Origin: Chloroflexota bacterium
Lineage (GTDB): Bacteria; Chloroflexota; Anaerolineae; UBA1429
Reading direction: 5' to 3'
NCBI GenBank assembly: GCA_012513595.1
Contig: JAAZBY010000378.1
Span: forward strand, 1-29,400
Length of the DNA: 29,400 nucleotides
In this document: positions 1 to 7,611 of the stretch, piece after piece
Numbering within the stretch: the first letter of the stretch is position 1
Layout of the letters: each line of letters opens with the position of its first letter
Notes under the pieces: model-generated
What the model saw: only the letters and a program-made list of their open reading frames with translations
Databases searched by the model: none
What the model was told of the DNA's origin: nothing
Program-made: the position numbers and the translations under genes

Positions 1-23
1 GGATTCGAATTCCCGTGGGGGCA
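1..23 (+). tRNA. possible 3' end of a tRNA gene (truncated by window edge)
   Basis: The first bases fit the 3' part of a tRNA: a T-loop TTCGAAT at 4-10, a 3' T-stem TCCCG at 11-15 that would pair with (CG)GGA, a 7-nt 3' acceptor strand TGGGGGC at 16-22, and discriminator A at 23, with no encoded CCA. An intrinsic terminator starts 8 bp later, as is common behind tRNA genes. Against it, the T-arm closing pair would be A-T where G53-C61 is nearly universal. The anticodon lies outside the window, so no isotype can be given. Confidence 0.35.
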
Positions 24-30
24 TGCCTGT

Positions 31-60
31 GGCGGTAGAGCGCGCTCTACCGCCCTTTTT
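31..60 (+). terminator. intrinsic terminator
   Basis: A perfect 24-nt palindrome at 31-54 (GGCGGTAGAG, loop CGCG, CTCTACCGCC) is followed by CTTTTT at 55-60. This is a 10-bp GC-rich stem plus U-tract, the classic rho-independent layout, reading rightwards. It would end the transcript entering from the left, perhaps a tRNA. The next gene on the right is convergent and stops at 138. Confidence 0.85.
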
Positions 61-137
61 GTTCCCTTGACGCATACGAGTGTGTTAGAAGCCGGTCGAA
101 TCCGTTGGAAGAGCGTTTTCTCGGCAGCGAATGCCGC

Positions 138-722
138 TCACGCCCCTTCCCCTCCGCCCCCTTCGCGCCGCCAAAACTGCCACCAGCGGCGGACGGCGGG
201 GGCCGGGCCGTACTCTTGCCAGCGGACGCGCGACGCGTCGTACTGGGTGCGCGGCGGCTTCTCCTCCGCAGGGTGGCCGATGTACACCACCCCCAGCGGG
301 CGCACGTGCCGCGGCAGATGCACCACGCTCCGCACATGGGCGATCATCGGCGCCAGCGGATGCACCCCCAGCCAGACGCTGCCCAACCCCAGCCCCGTGG
401 CGGCCAGGAGTATGTTCTGCGTGGCCGCGCTGCAGTCCTGGATCCAAAAGCCCTGCGCCGGCGGCGGGTAGCAGCGCAGCATGTCGGCACACACGACGAT
501 GGCCAGCGGGGCCCCGTAGCGCCCGAACACCATCCCGCGGCGCAGGCGGTCCAGGCGGTCCGCGTCGTCCACCACGACGAACTCCCACGGCTTGCGGTTG
601 GAGGCCGACGGGGCCGACATGGCCGCCTCCAGCAGGGCCTGCACGTCGTCGTGGCTCACTGGCTCGTCGGTGTAGCGGCGGATGCTCCGCCGGGCGGTGA
701 GGTGCTCCAGAATGTGGGCCAA
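138..722 (-). CDS. nitroreductase family protein
   Basis: About 194 residues, the usual size for a nitroreductase-fold FMN oxidoreductase, which uses NAD(P)H and FMN to reduce nitro groups, quinones or similar substrates in the cytoplasm. Visible signatures are the N-terminal RRSIRRYTDEPV segment that contacts the FMN phosphate, PSASNRKPWEF near residue 40, and GLGSVWLG in the second half. The start is taken as TTG at 722 because a GAGAGGGGGA ribosome site lies just upstream, inside the end of the methyltransferase gene. The open frame extends further back, but that part is only overlap with the neighbour. The gene is last in a four-gene minus-strand unit, 4 bp behind the methyltransferase. 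The C-terminus has an extra Trp/Arg-rich tail. The substrate cannot be told. Confidence 0.85.
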   Translation of the reverse strand: MAHILEHLTARRSIRRYTDEPVSHDDVQALLEAAMSAPSASNRKPWEFVVVDDADRLDRLRRGMVFGRYGAPLAIVVCADMLRCYPPPAQGFWIQDCSAATQNILLAATGLGLGSVWLGVHPLAPMIAHVRSVVHLPRHVRPLGVVYIGHPAEEKPPRTQYDASRVRWQEYGPAPAVRRWWQFWRREGGGGEGA

Positions 723-726
723 GGGT

Positions 727-1533
727 CTATCCCCCTCTCTTGCGGCCGATAACCAGAAGGTGGCGCGAGGCGCCGACGAGGCTCGGCTCGGCACTGACCT
801 GGTAGAGAAGGTCCAGCCAGGCGCGGCGAAGCTCCCCCTCCAGCCTGTTGTACGACTCATCGTCTGCGCTGATGGCCGGTTCGGCGGCCGCCACGACGAG
901 CGTCTCAAAGCCCGCCTCTTCGTGGAGGGGCGCGAGCTCCTCAGCACGGGCAAAGTAAGCGCGAAAGCCCCCCTCATGCGGACCCTGCGGGTCACGCCCC
1001 TCAGCCAGGATGCTCGGCGGCTCAGCGCTCAACACCCAGTCGGGAATGCTGCGCAGCAGGTCCCCCAGAATGCCCAGGCGGGCGATGTGTGCGCTCACGA
1101 GCAGCCCGCCAGCCGGGAGCAGCCCCCAGGCCTCGCGGAGCGCGGCGAGCCGGTCCTGCCGGTGCGCCAGGTGGTAGAGCGGCCCCATGACTAGGGCCGC
1201 GTCGAACACCTCCCCGCCCAGCGCGGACAGGTCGCGCGCATCAGCCACCAGGTGCCGTACCGATCCTCCCAGCCCCTCCTCGGCGCAGCGTGCGCGGGAC
1301 CACTCGGTCAGGATCGGCGAGAGGTCGACGGCGGTGACCTGGTACCCGCGGCGGGCCAGCTCGCGCGTGTAGCGGCCGGTGGCCGCGCCAACCTCGAGGA
1401 TCCGCCCACGCGGGGGCAGGTGCTCGGCAAGGTAGCGCCAGGTCACGTCCCACTCGAGCTGGTGGCGGTCCAGCCGCTCCTCCTCGTTGAGGGCGTTATC
1501 ATAGAAGGCGCGGATGTCCGATATGTCGTCCAT
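727..1533 (-). CDS. class I SAM-dependent methyltransferase
   Basis: 268 residues with the Rossmann methyltransferase pattern: motif I ILEVGAATGRYT, the acidic end of strand 2 in VTAVDLSP, a D-A-R-D segment (VADARDL) for the adenine side, and the motif IV region ALVMGPLYHL. The product is probably a soluble enzyme; the acceptor (small molecule or protein) is not evident. Start chosen at 1533 (MDDISDIRAFYDN), with GGGGA a few bases upstream. A longer frame to 1617 runs into the sialidase gene and has no homology-like content. It begins 10 bp after the sialidase stop, so it is likely co-transcribed with UroD-like methyltransferase, sialidase and nitroreductase. Confidence 0.85.
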   Translation of the reverse strand: MDDISDIRAFYDNALNEEERLDRHQLEWDVTWRYLAEHLPPRGRILEVGAATGRYTRELARRGYQVTAVDLSPILTEWSRARCAEEGLGGSVRHLVADARDLSALGGEVFDAALVMGPLYHLAHRQDRLAALREAWGLLPAGGLLVSAHIARLGILGDLLRSIPDWVLSAEPPSILAEGRDPQGPHEGGFRAYFARAEELAPLHEEAGFETLVVAAAEPAISADDESYNRLEGELRRAWLDLLYQVSAEPSLVGASRHLLVIGRKRGG

Positions 1534-1543
1534 TAGGTCCCCG

Positions 1544-2635
1544 TCAGTGGGCTGTGGCCGGGCCGCCCGCGCGGACGAGCCAGGCGCGATCGAAGCGGGC
1601 CAGGGCGATCTCCTCATACGGTGAGGCCACCCCCCGCTCGTACAGGCAACAGATGGTGCCGTCGGGCAGGACGGCCAGGTCCGAGTAGGCGGCCGCCCCG
1701 GCGTATACCGTGCGCTGCGCGGCCCACGAGCGGCACCCGTCGGCCGACAGGCGCACGGTCAGGTTCTCGCGGGCCAGGCTGGCCGGGTTGGAGAAGAGCA
1801 CCTCGTGGCCGGCACCCAGGCGCGCCAGGCTGGCCTGGCAGACCGGCTCCACCAGGGCCTCATCGCGGCGGAACGCGCCGAACGTCTCGCCGCCGTCGGT
1901 GCTCCGCGCGACCAGGCGGGCGTGCCCGCCGCCCCGCCGGTTGCGGCAGTTGATCACCACGGTGCCATCGCTCAGCTCCACCGCCGTCGACTCGTTGGTC
2001 CCCTCGGGGACGATCCCGCCAAGCCGCCAGGTGGCGCCGCCGTCATCGCTGAGGATGGCGTGGGAGTGCTGCGGGTCGGCCGAGCGCGCGAACGCGACGC
2101 CCACCATGTGGTCGCAGGGGACCAGGAGTCGGCCGCCGGTGAGCTGGATGCCGTGGCCGGGGCCGGTGGCGTACCAGGTCCACTCGGGGCGTTTCACGCT
2201 CGCGGTGATCTCGGTCGGTGGCGACCAGGTGGCGCCCACGTCGGCGGAATGCGTCAGCCAGACGGTGCGCGGCGCCTGGCCCGCGCAGATGAGGTCCTCG
2301 CCGCCTTCGGCGAGGTTCTGGCAGAAGGTCAGCACGATCCGGCCGGTGGCCCGGTCGACGACGGGGGCCGGGTTGCCGCAGGTCCGGCCCGCCTCACTGG
2401 CGATCACCTGCACGTCCGTCCAGGTGGCGCCGCCGTCCTGGCTGCGGCGGAGGAGCAGGTCGATCTGGCCATAGTCCGCGCGGGAGTCGCGCCGCCCCTC
2501 GCAGAAGGCCAGGAGCGCTCCCGACCTGGTGACGGCCAGCGCCGGGATGCGGTAGGTGTGGTACCCGCCGGCCCCGGCCACGAACAGGGGCTCCTCGCGC
2601 ATCCAGCCCGCCGCCTGCCTCGGTGCCGTTGCCAT
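1544..2635 (-). CDS. GH33-like sialidase (BNR/Asp-box exo-alpha-sialidase)
   Basis: 363 residues with the six-bladed propeller signature of sialidases. Seen: the YRIPAL motif (Arg about 29) that binds the sialate carboxylate; the acid-base Asp in SRADYGQIDL (about 54); Asp-boxes SQDGGATW, SADVGATW, SDDGGATW, STDGGETF and SADGCRSW; the catalytic Glu in AVELSDG; and a late Tyr (AAYSDLAV) and Glu (CCLYERG). The active site looks complete, so cleavage of terminal sialic acid or a related sugar is likely, though some family members act on other glycans. There is no signal peptide, so it is probably cytoplasmic and acts on imported oligosaccharides. Start 2635 has AAGGAGG spaced 6-7 bases. It follows the UroD-like gene by 24 bp. 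Confidence 0.85.
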   Translation of the reverse strand: MATAPRQAAGWMREEPLFVAGAGGYHTYRIPALAVTRSGALLAFCEGRRDSRADYGQIDLLLRRSQDGGATWTDVQVIASEAGRTCGNPAPVVDRATGRIVLTFCQNLAEGGEDLICAGQAPRTVWLTHSADVGATWSPPTEITASVKRPEWTWYATGPGHGIQLTGGRLLVPCDHMVGVAFARSADPQHSHAILSDDGGATWRLGGIVPEGTNESTAVELSDGTVVINCRNRRGGGHARLVARSTDGGETFGAFRRDEALVEPVCQASLARLGAGHEVLFSNPASLARENLTVRLSADGCRSWAAQRTVYAGAAAYSDLAVLPDGTICCLYERGVASPYEEIALARFDRAWLVRAGGPATAH

Positions 2636-2659
2636 GCTCGCCTCCTTCACACCCACGGG

Positions 2660-3715
2660 TCAGACGCGCCCGGCGAACCGAGCGCGGTGCGCGCGCCCAT
2701 AGATGGCGTACTCGTCCAGAAAGGCACGGATGTTCTCAAACGGCGTCCCGCCGACGATGCCGTTCCCCGCGGCGATGAGCATGCCGCCGTCGGGACGGTC
2801 AAAAGTGTCCACCAGGAAGCGCACCTCCTCGCGCACGCCGGCGGGATCCTTTTCCTGGAGGGTGTGCTGCACGTCAATCCCGGCCAGGAAGGTCAGGCGG
2901 TCGCCGAACTCGCGGGCCACGGCGATCTCGTCCATGGTGCCCTTTTGCACCGGGTGGAAGACGTCCAGCCCGGCGTCGGCCAGGTCACCGAGGATCTCGG
3001 TGTTGTTCCCGCAGGAGTGTAGCCAAAAGTGCATGCCGACCTCGTCGAGGACGCGGCCCACGCGGATATAGTAGGGCTTGAGGAACTCGCGAAAGATGCG
3101 CGGCGGCATCATCAGCTGGGTCTGGTGGCCCAGGTCGTCCGAAGTCCACAGCCCGTCGGGGCGGAGCTCGCGCGCCGCGCGGCGGATGTACCCGCAGTAG
3201 AGCGTGCAGAGGGCATCGTTCAGGCGGTGCACCTCTGCGGGGAAGAGGTAATAGTCGAGCAGCAGGTTCTGCATGCCCCGGATGGCCCAGGGACGCTCGA
3301 AGAAGAGCAGCCACCAGCCGAACAGCAGGTAATAGTCGTCGCGGCGCGCCGCCTCGGCCTGGACGGCGAACTGCTCAAAGCGGGGGTCGGCCTCCGGGTC
3401 GGGCAGCTTGGCGATGAACTCATCCAGCTTGGCCCAGTCGTCGAGGACGGGACGGGCATCGCGGGCGCCCTCGTCCTTCCAGGTCCAGGAGAGGCCCATC
3501 TTGTCGAACTCAACGGGCGGGCACCAGATCATGGCGGTGTCCTCGGGGTAGCCCTCCAGCTCGGCGAGGCGCTCGCCGTACTGCTCCCGGAGGCCCTCGC
3601 CCCACCACTTGGCGTGCACCATGGGGATGCGCTCGGTGGGCCCGCGCCGCTCGACGGCCCGGATGACTTGCTCACGAGGAAGGTGTTCCCAACGGGTCAG
3701 GTGCGTAGCCGACAT
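2660..3715 (-). CDS. uroporphyrinogen decarboxylase-like (MtaA/CmuA-type) methyltransferase
   Basis: 351 residues of the UroD superfamily branch related to corrinoid methyltransferases. The zinc-type motif LHSCGNN (His about 233, Cys about 235) and the FLAGIDVQHTL segment are typical of MtaA-like proteins and absent from true HemE. Such proteins move methyl groups to or from cobamides, or act on unknown methylated substrates; many sit in sugar-catabolic clusters. Start at 3715 (MSATHLTRWEHL) has GGAGGA 5-6 bases upstream. The open frame continues far upstream, but that part overlaps the propeller gene in another frame. It leads the unit UroD-like, sialidase, methyltransferase, nitroreductase. 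No heme or methanol pathway genes are nearby, so the substrate is open. Confidence 0.85.
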   Translation of the reverse strand: MSATHLTRWEHLPREQVIRAVERRGPTERIPMVHAKWWGEGLREQYGERLAELEGYPEDTAMIWCPPVEFDKMGLSWTWKDEGARDARPVLDDWAKLDEFIAKLPDPEADPRFEQFAVQAEAARRDDYYLLFGWWLLFFERPWAIRGMQNLLLDYYLFPAEVHRLNDALCTLYCGYIRRAARELRPDGLWTSDDLGHQTQLMMPPRIFREFLKPYYIRVGRVLDEVGMHFWLHSCGNNTEILGDLADAGLDVFHPVQKGTMDEIAVAREFGDRLTFLAGIDVQHTLQEKDPAGVREEVRFLVDTFDRPDGGMLIAAGNGIVGGTPFENIRAFLDEYAIYGRAHRARFAGRV

Positions 3716-3771
3716 CGTTCTCCTCCGCTGGCTGCATCTGGCATCGTTCCGCATGGTCCGTAGGCCTGCCC

Positions 3772-3800
3772 ACTGTAGCCGTTCCGGGCGCGGCGGGCAA
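3772..3800 (-). promoter_or_regulatory. promoter for the UroD-like/sialidase unit
   Basis: On the minus strand TTGCCC (3795-3800) and TACAGT (3772-3777) are 17 bp apart, about 57 bp before the start at 3715. The same TTGCCY element is seen before three other minus-strand units. Confidence 0.45.
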
Positions 3801-3803
3801 GGA

Positions 3804-3832
3804 GCCGGGCACGGCTCCCGCCGGCGCCCGGC
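3804..3832 (-). terminator. hairpin after the propeller gene, possible terminator
   Basis: A 7-bp GC-only stem (GCCGGGC at 3804-3810 with GCCCGGC at 3826-3832) starts within the stop codon of the propeller gene. There is no T-tract on the minus strand, so it may be only a weak or transcript-protecting hairpin. Confidence 0.3.
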
Positions 3833-5250
3833 TAGGCGAGCGGGCGCACCTCGTAGGCATAGAGGGTGGCCTCCTCGAGGTGTACCCGGGCGGTCAGCGG
3901 CGCGTCGGCGGCCGCGGGCAAGAGGGTGCCGCCCTGCCAGGAGGCCTCCCCGGCCAGCGCGTCGCCCGCCAAAAGGCGGGACTCCTCGAGCGAGTAGCCA
4001 GGGCGGCCGGGCAGCTCCACGCGCAGGCTGCCCCTCGCCGAGGTCACATAGTTCAGCACCAGCGTCGACGGCCGCGCCACCACGCCGAGGTCGAGCTCCA
4101 GCTCTCCGGCCGGGTCGGCAGTGAAGCCGAACAGGCGGTCGCGCCGCCAGCGGGCCACCCCGATGGCCATACGGCCCGCGCCGCGCATGGCCGCCAGGCG
4201 GGCCGCATCGGGCTGCCAGCGCTCGTCGAGCTGCCAGGCGTGGGAGTACTGCGCCCCGCCCAGGTAGAGCCACTGCTCCTCGCCCATGTCCAGCGTGTTG
4301 GCGGCGGTATAGATGCCGCCGGCCGTCCAGGAGGGCCGCCCGTGCGCGAAGAAGTCGGGCCGGCCGTGAACGTGCAGCCAGGCCTCCCCGGGCCCCGGTT
4401 GGTAGACGAGGGAAACGTCCACCGTGCCAAAGACGCCGTACTCGCGCCCGGGCGTGAGGGGCAGGGCGTGGCGAAAGTTCCACAAAAAGCCGACCAGGCC
4501 GCGCCCGGCGGGCATCATGCCCATGCCGTAATAGTCGCCCGTGTGGTAGCCGCGCGCGGCGGCGCAGACGTCATCGTAAGCGTCGGGCACCAGCGCCGCG
4601 AGCGGCGCAGTGGCTTCCTGGCCGCAGAGCGTCGCCTGCCAGATTGAGCGCCGGGGCATGCCGCCGGCCCGCGGGTTGTGCTTCAGGGCCACCTCGACGC
4701 GCCCGCGCGCGGGATGGTAGACGCTGGTGATCACGTCTCCGCCGCGCCAGCGGGGGCCGGGGGCGTCGAACACCCAGTGTAGGCCATCGGCCGAGTGCGC
4801 CGTGTAGTAGCCGGGCTCCTGCAGGTCGGCGCGGGCCCCGGGGCGGCCAGGGCCGCTGTAGCCGGTGGCGCGGTAGCGCGCCTCGGGCGGTGCCGACGGG
4901 TCGATCGAGACCGAGGGCGAGTGTAGGGCCAGGTCCGAGAGGTTGTTGCCGGGCGGCCCGTCGGGCACCAGGCCCAGGGCCGGCTTGCGCCAGGCTAGGC
5001 CATCGTCCGACTCGGCATAGCCGACATAGTCGACGGTGCGGCCGTTCCAGTCGGCCGGCCAGGCCTGGTACCACATGCGCAGGAGGCCCCCGTCACGCAG
5101 CACCGAGCCGTAGATGTTGGCGCCGGTGCCGTCGGCCGGGCAGTCGGGGCGCAGGACCGGCTCGGGGAGCACCTCCGGCTCGCCGACGACGAAGCGCAGG
5201 CGCCCGGTCGCCCGCAGCACCTCCAGGCGGCTCTCAAACAAGAGTTCCAT
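3832..5250 (-). CDS. five-bladed beta-propeller glycosyl hydrolase-like protein
   Basis: 472 residues resembling the GH32/GH43/GH130-type five-bladed propellers often annotated as glycosyl hydrolase family 32-like. Supporting stretches are the repeated D-G-L-x-W blade motifs (ESDDGLAWRKP, HSADGLHWVFD) and many aromatic and acidic loop residues (NIYGSV, WYQAWPADW, GYHTGDYYG). A C-terminal beta-rich part (GELELDLGVVARPSTLVL, SLRVEL) looks like the sandwich that follows these propellers. No signal peptide is visible. Start 5250 is preferred over an in-frame GTG six bases earlier because AGAGGGGG is correctly spaced from the ATG. It follows the M42 peptidase by 24 bp, so they are likely one unit. 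The substrate is unknown; catalytic residues cannot be assigned by eye. Confidence 0.7.
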   Translation of the reverse strand: MELLFESRLEVLRATGRLRFVVGEPEVLPEPVLRPDCPADGTGANIYGSVLRDGGLLRMWYQAWPADWNGRTVDYVGYAESDDGLAWRKPALGLVPDGPPGNNLSDLALHSPSVSIDPSAPPEARYRATGYSGPGRPGARADLQEPGYYTAHSADGLHWVFDAPGPRWRGGDVITSVYHPARGRVEVALKHNPRAGGMPRRSIWQATLCGQEATAPLAALVPDAYDDVCAAARGYHTGDYYGMGMMPAGRGLVGFLWNFRHALPLTPGREYGVFGTVDVSLVYQPGPGEAWLHVHGRPDFFAHGRPSWTAGGIYTAANTLDMGEEQWLYLGGAQYSHAWQLDERWQPDAARLAAMRGAGRMAIGVARWRRDRLFGFTADPAGELELDLGVVARPSTLVLNYVTSARGSLRVELPGRPGYSLEESRLLAGDALAGEASWQGGTLLPAAADAPLTARVHLEEATLYAYEVRPLA

Positions 5251-5274
5251 GCGCACCCCCTCTCGCGCGCCGCG

Positions 5275-6339
5275 TCAGGCGTCGGCATCCATCAGATAGG
5301 CTGTCAGCAGGCGGATGGTGGCCTCCAGGCTGTCCGCATGGGTGCGCTCGTAGGCGTGGGAGGCATCGACGCCCGGGCCGATCACGGCCACGCGCACATT
5401 GCCGCCGGCGCGCAGGTAGGCGCTGCCGTCGGAGCCGTAGTGCGGATAGGTGTCGACGCGGTAAGGGATGTCGCCGATTCCGCAGAGGCGCACCAGGCGG
5501 CGGCGCAGGTCGAGGTCGTAGGGGCCGGAGGAGTCCTTGGCGCAGATGCCCACCGAGTACTCGTCCGAGTTCTGGTGCTCGCCCGTGGTGGAGGCGGCCA
5601 TGTCGACGACGACCAGCTCCTCGGCCTCGGCGGGAACGCCCACCGCCGCGCCGTGCCCGACCTCCTCATAGTTGGAGAAGAAAAGGTGGCTCGTGGCGGC
5701 TGGGCGGGTCGCCCCCTCGCGGAGGGCCAGGAGGGCCCCGTAGAGGGCCGCGACGCCGGCCTTGTCGTCCAGGTGGCGCGACTTGATGTAGCCGCTGTCG
5801 GTGACCTCCACGCGCGGGTCGAGCGATACGAAGTCGCCGACGGCAATGCCGAGGGCCTCGGTCTCCTCGCGGGTCGAGACCCGCGCGTCGATGCGCACCT
5901 CCATCGTCTCGTCCTCGCGCTTCGCCTCGCGGGCCTCAGAGGAGGTGTGCACGCTGGGGTGGACGGGCTGGATGGTGCCCCGGTAGCGGCGGCCATCGCC
6001 GACGCAGATGATCGTGACCCCCTCCCCCTCCACCGACTGCCAGGTGTAGCCGCCCAGCTGGGTCAAGAGCAGGCGGCCGTTGGGCTTGACCTCGCGGACC
6101 ATGGCGCCGAGGGTGTCGACGTGGGCGGCTGTGGCGCGGTGCGGCAGGCGCTGGTCGGCGCCGATCACCGTGGCGACCAGGGCGCCCTTGACGGTACGCC
6201 GCCAGGAGAGGCCGGGCAGGGCCAGGCCGTCGAGCGCGCCGGCCAGGAAGGCCATGGCCTCATCGTGGTAGCCGGTGGGGCTGGGCGTGTTGAGCAGGTC
6301 GACCAGGAAAGCGGTGACGGCGGTCATGTTGGGTTGCAT
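5275..6339 (-). CDS. M42-family metallopeptidase / glutamyl aminopeptidase-like
   Basis: 354 residues with the di-metal peptidase layout of family M42 (tetrahedral aminopeptidases, endoglucanase M-like). Seen in order: AHVDTLG (His73, Asp75), SRHLDDKAG (Asp191 or Asp192 bridging), NYEEVGHGA (catalytic Glu225, metal Glu226), VVVDMA (Asp246) and a late ASHAYERTH with the last metal His. These cytoplasmic enzymes trim N-terminal residues from short peptides. Start at 6339 (MQPNMTAV) has AGAGGAG upstream; a start at MTAV is possible. Frame sequence upstream of 6339 is not protein-like. It is first in the unit with the propeller gene and is divergent from the SDR gene. Confidence 0.88.
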   Translation of the reverse strand: MQPNMTAVTAFLVDLLNTPSPTGYHDEAMAFLAGALDGLALPGLSWRRTVKGALVATVIGADQRLPHRATAAHVDTLGAMVREVKPNGRLLLTQLGGYTWQSVEGEGVTIICVGDGRRYRGTIQPVHPSVHTSSEAREAKREDETMEVRIDARVSTREETEALGIAVGDFVSLDPRVEVTDSGYIKSRHLDDKAGVAALYGALLALREGATRPAATSHLFFSNYEEVGHGAAVGVPAEAEELVVVDMAASTTGEHQNSDEYSVGICAKDSSGPYDLDLRRRLVRLCGIGDIPYRVDTYPHYGSDGSAYLRAGGNVRVAVIGPGVDASHAYERTHADSLEATIRLLTAYLMDADA

Positions 6340-6394
6340 CGGCGTGATCTCCTCTGTGGGCGGCGGGGCAGGCAGCGGCCGCGTCTTCCCGGGC

Positions 6395-6422
6395 ATTCTA
6401 GGCAGCGGGGCCGTGCAGGCAA
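6395..6422 (-). promoter_or_regulatory. promoter for the M42 peptidase unit
   Basis: On the minus strand TTGCCT (6417-6422) and TAGAAT (6395-6400) are 16 bp apart, about 55 bp before the start at 6339. The layout nearly repeats that before the DUF4038 hydrolase. Confidence 0.5.
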
Positions 6423-6450
6423 GCGCGCGCGGGGCGCAGGCGGCGGAGGC

Positions 6451-6479
6451 TTGTCGCCCGCAGCCCGCCATGCTAGTAT
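6451..6479 (+). promoter_or_regulatory. promoter for the SDR/creatininase/HEPN unit
   Basis: TTGTCG (6451-6456), a 17-bp spacer and TAGTAT (6474-6479), preceded by TG at the extended -10 position, lie about 50 bp before the ATG at 6528. It is divergent from the M42 promoter. Confidence 0.45.
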
Positions 6480-6527
6480 GGGCGCGACCCTAGGGGAACC
6501 GTTCTTGGGAGCAAGGGGCGGAGAGCG

Positions 6528-7559
6528 ATGCGCGTTCTGTTCATTGGCGGCACGGGGAACATCAGCACGGCCTGTGTGCAGCGGGCCCTGGCCGTGGGGC
6601 ACCGGGTCACTATCCTGACACGCGGGCAGCGCCCGGCGGAGTTCGGCGGCGCCGTGGAGGAGTTCCACGGCGATCGCAACGACCCCGCGGCCCTGGCCGA
6701 GCTGGCCGGCCGCCAGTTTGACGTGGTGGCCAACTTTCTCGGCTTTACGCCCGCGCAGGTGGAGCAGGACTTGAGCGCCTTTGCCGGGCAGGTGGGGCAG
6801 TACGTCTTTGTCTCGACGGCCAGCGCCTACCGCAAGCCGCCGAGCAGCCCGGTGATCACCGAGTCCACCCCGCTGGGTAACCCCTTCTGGCAGTACGCGC
6901 AAGACAAGATCGCCTGCGAAGAGCGCCTGATGCGCGCCCATCGGGAGGCGGGCTTTCCCGTCACCATCGTGCGCCCCTCCTACACCGTGGGGCCCACCTG
7001 GATCCCCTCCTCGGTGGGCGGGCATGGCTACACGGTGGTGGGGCGCATGCGCCGCGGACAGCCGATCATCTCCCACGGGGACGGCCAGTCGCTGTGGGTG
7101 ATGACCTCGGCCGACGACCTGGCGGTGGGCTTTGTGGGGCTGTTTGGGCGCGAGCAGGCCATCGGGGAGGCCTTTCACATCACCTCCGACGAGGTGCTGA
7201 CCTGGGACGGCATCTACCGCACCATCGCCCGGGCGGCGGGCGTGCGGGCCGAGATCGTGCACATCCCCAGCGAGGCGATCGCCGTGATGGTCCCCCGCTT
7301 TGGCCCGGGGTTGCTGGGTGACAAGATGTACTCGACCGTGTTCGACAACGCCAAGATCCGTCGCCTGGTGCCCGGGTTCACGGCGCCGACCTCGTTCGCC
7401 GAGGTCGTGGCCCGTTCGCTGGCCTGGCACGATGCCGACCCCGCCCGGCAGGTCATCGACGAGGAGGTCTCTCGCCTGATGGACGGCCTGATCGCGGCCT
7501 ACCGCGGGTTCCTGGACGGGATCCGCCCGCGGCCGGAGCATCCGCTGCAGTGGGCCTAG
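6528..7559 (+). CDS. NAD-dependent epimerase/dehydratase (extended/atypical SDR)
   Basis: 343 residues with an N-terminal dinucleotide fold: VLFIGGTGNIS gives the Gly-rich loop of SDR epimerases, and the tyrosine motif is probably YAQDK in the FWQYAQDKIACEE stretch. VSTASAYR supplies the serine side of the active site and IVRPSYTVGP the conserved substrate-side Arg-Pro. It is likely a cytoplasmic sugar or sugar-derivative epimerase, dehydratase or reductase. The ATG at 6528 follows GGAGAG at good spacing. It is first of three plus-strand genes (creatininase 52 bp later), so it may act on a product of the neighbouring glycan enzymes. The substrate cannot be read from sequence. Confidence 0.87.
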   Translation: MRVLFIGGTGNISTACVQRALAVGHRVTILTRGQRPAEFGGAVEEFHGDRNDPAALAELAGRQFDVVANFLGFTPAQVEQDLSAFAGQVGQYVFVSTASAYRKPPSSPVITESTPLGNPFWQYAQDKIACEERLMRAHREAGFPVTIVRPSYTVGPTWIPSSVGGHGYTVVGRMRRGQPIISHGDGQSLWVMTSADDLAVGFVGLFGREQAIGEAFHITSDEVLTWDGIYRTIARAAGVRAEIVHIPSEAIAVMVPRFGPGLLGDKMYSTVFDNAKIRRLVPGFTAPTSFAEVVARSLAWHDADPARQVIDEEVSRLMDGLIAAYRGFLDGIRPRPEHPLQWA

Positions 7560-7611
7560 GCCCTTATCCCGCGCGACGCAGAGACCGATTTGCCCCATTG
7601 GAGGAACGCTG

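Noticed and set aside
3716..4483. Upstream extension of the UroD-like gene
   Set aside because: In-frame but overlaps the propeller gene, is Arg/Ala/Gly-rich, and the start at 3715 has a clear GGAGGA site.
5338..6618. 426-codon plus-strand open frame opposite the M42 peptidase
   Set aside because: Runs through the divergent promoter region and into the SDR gene; composition is that of an antisense frame.
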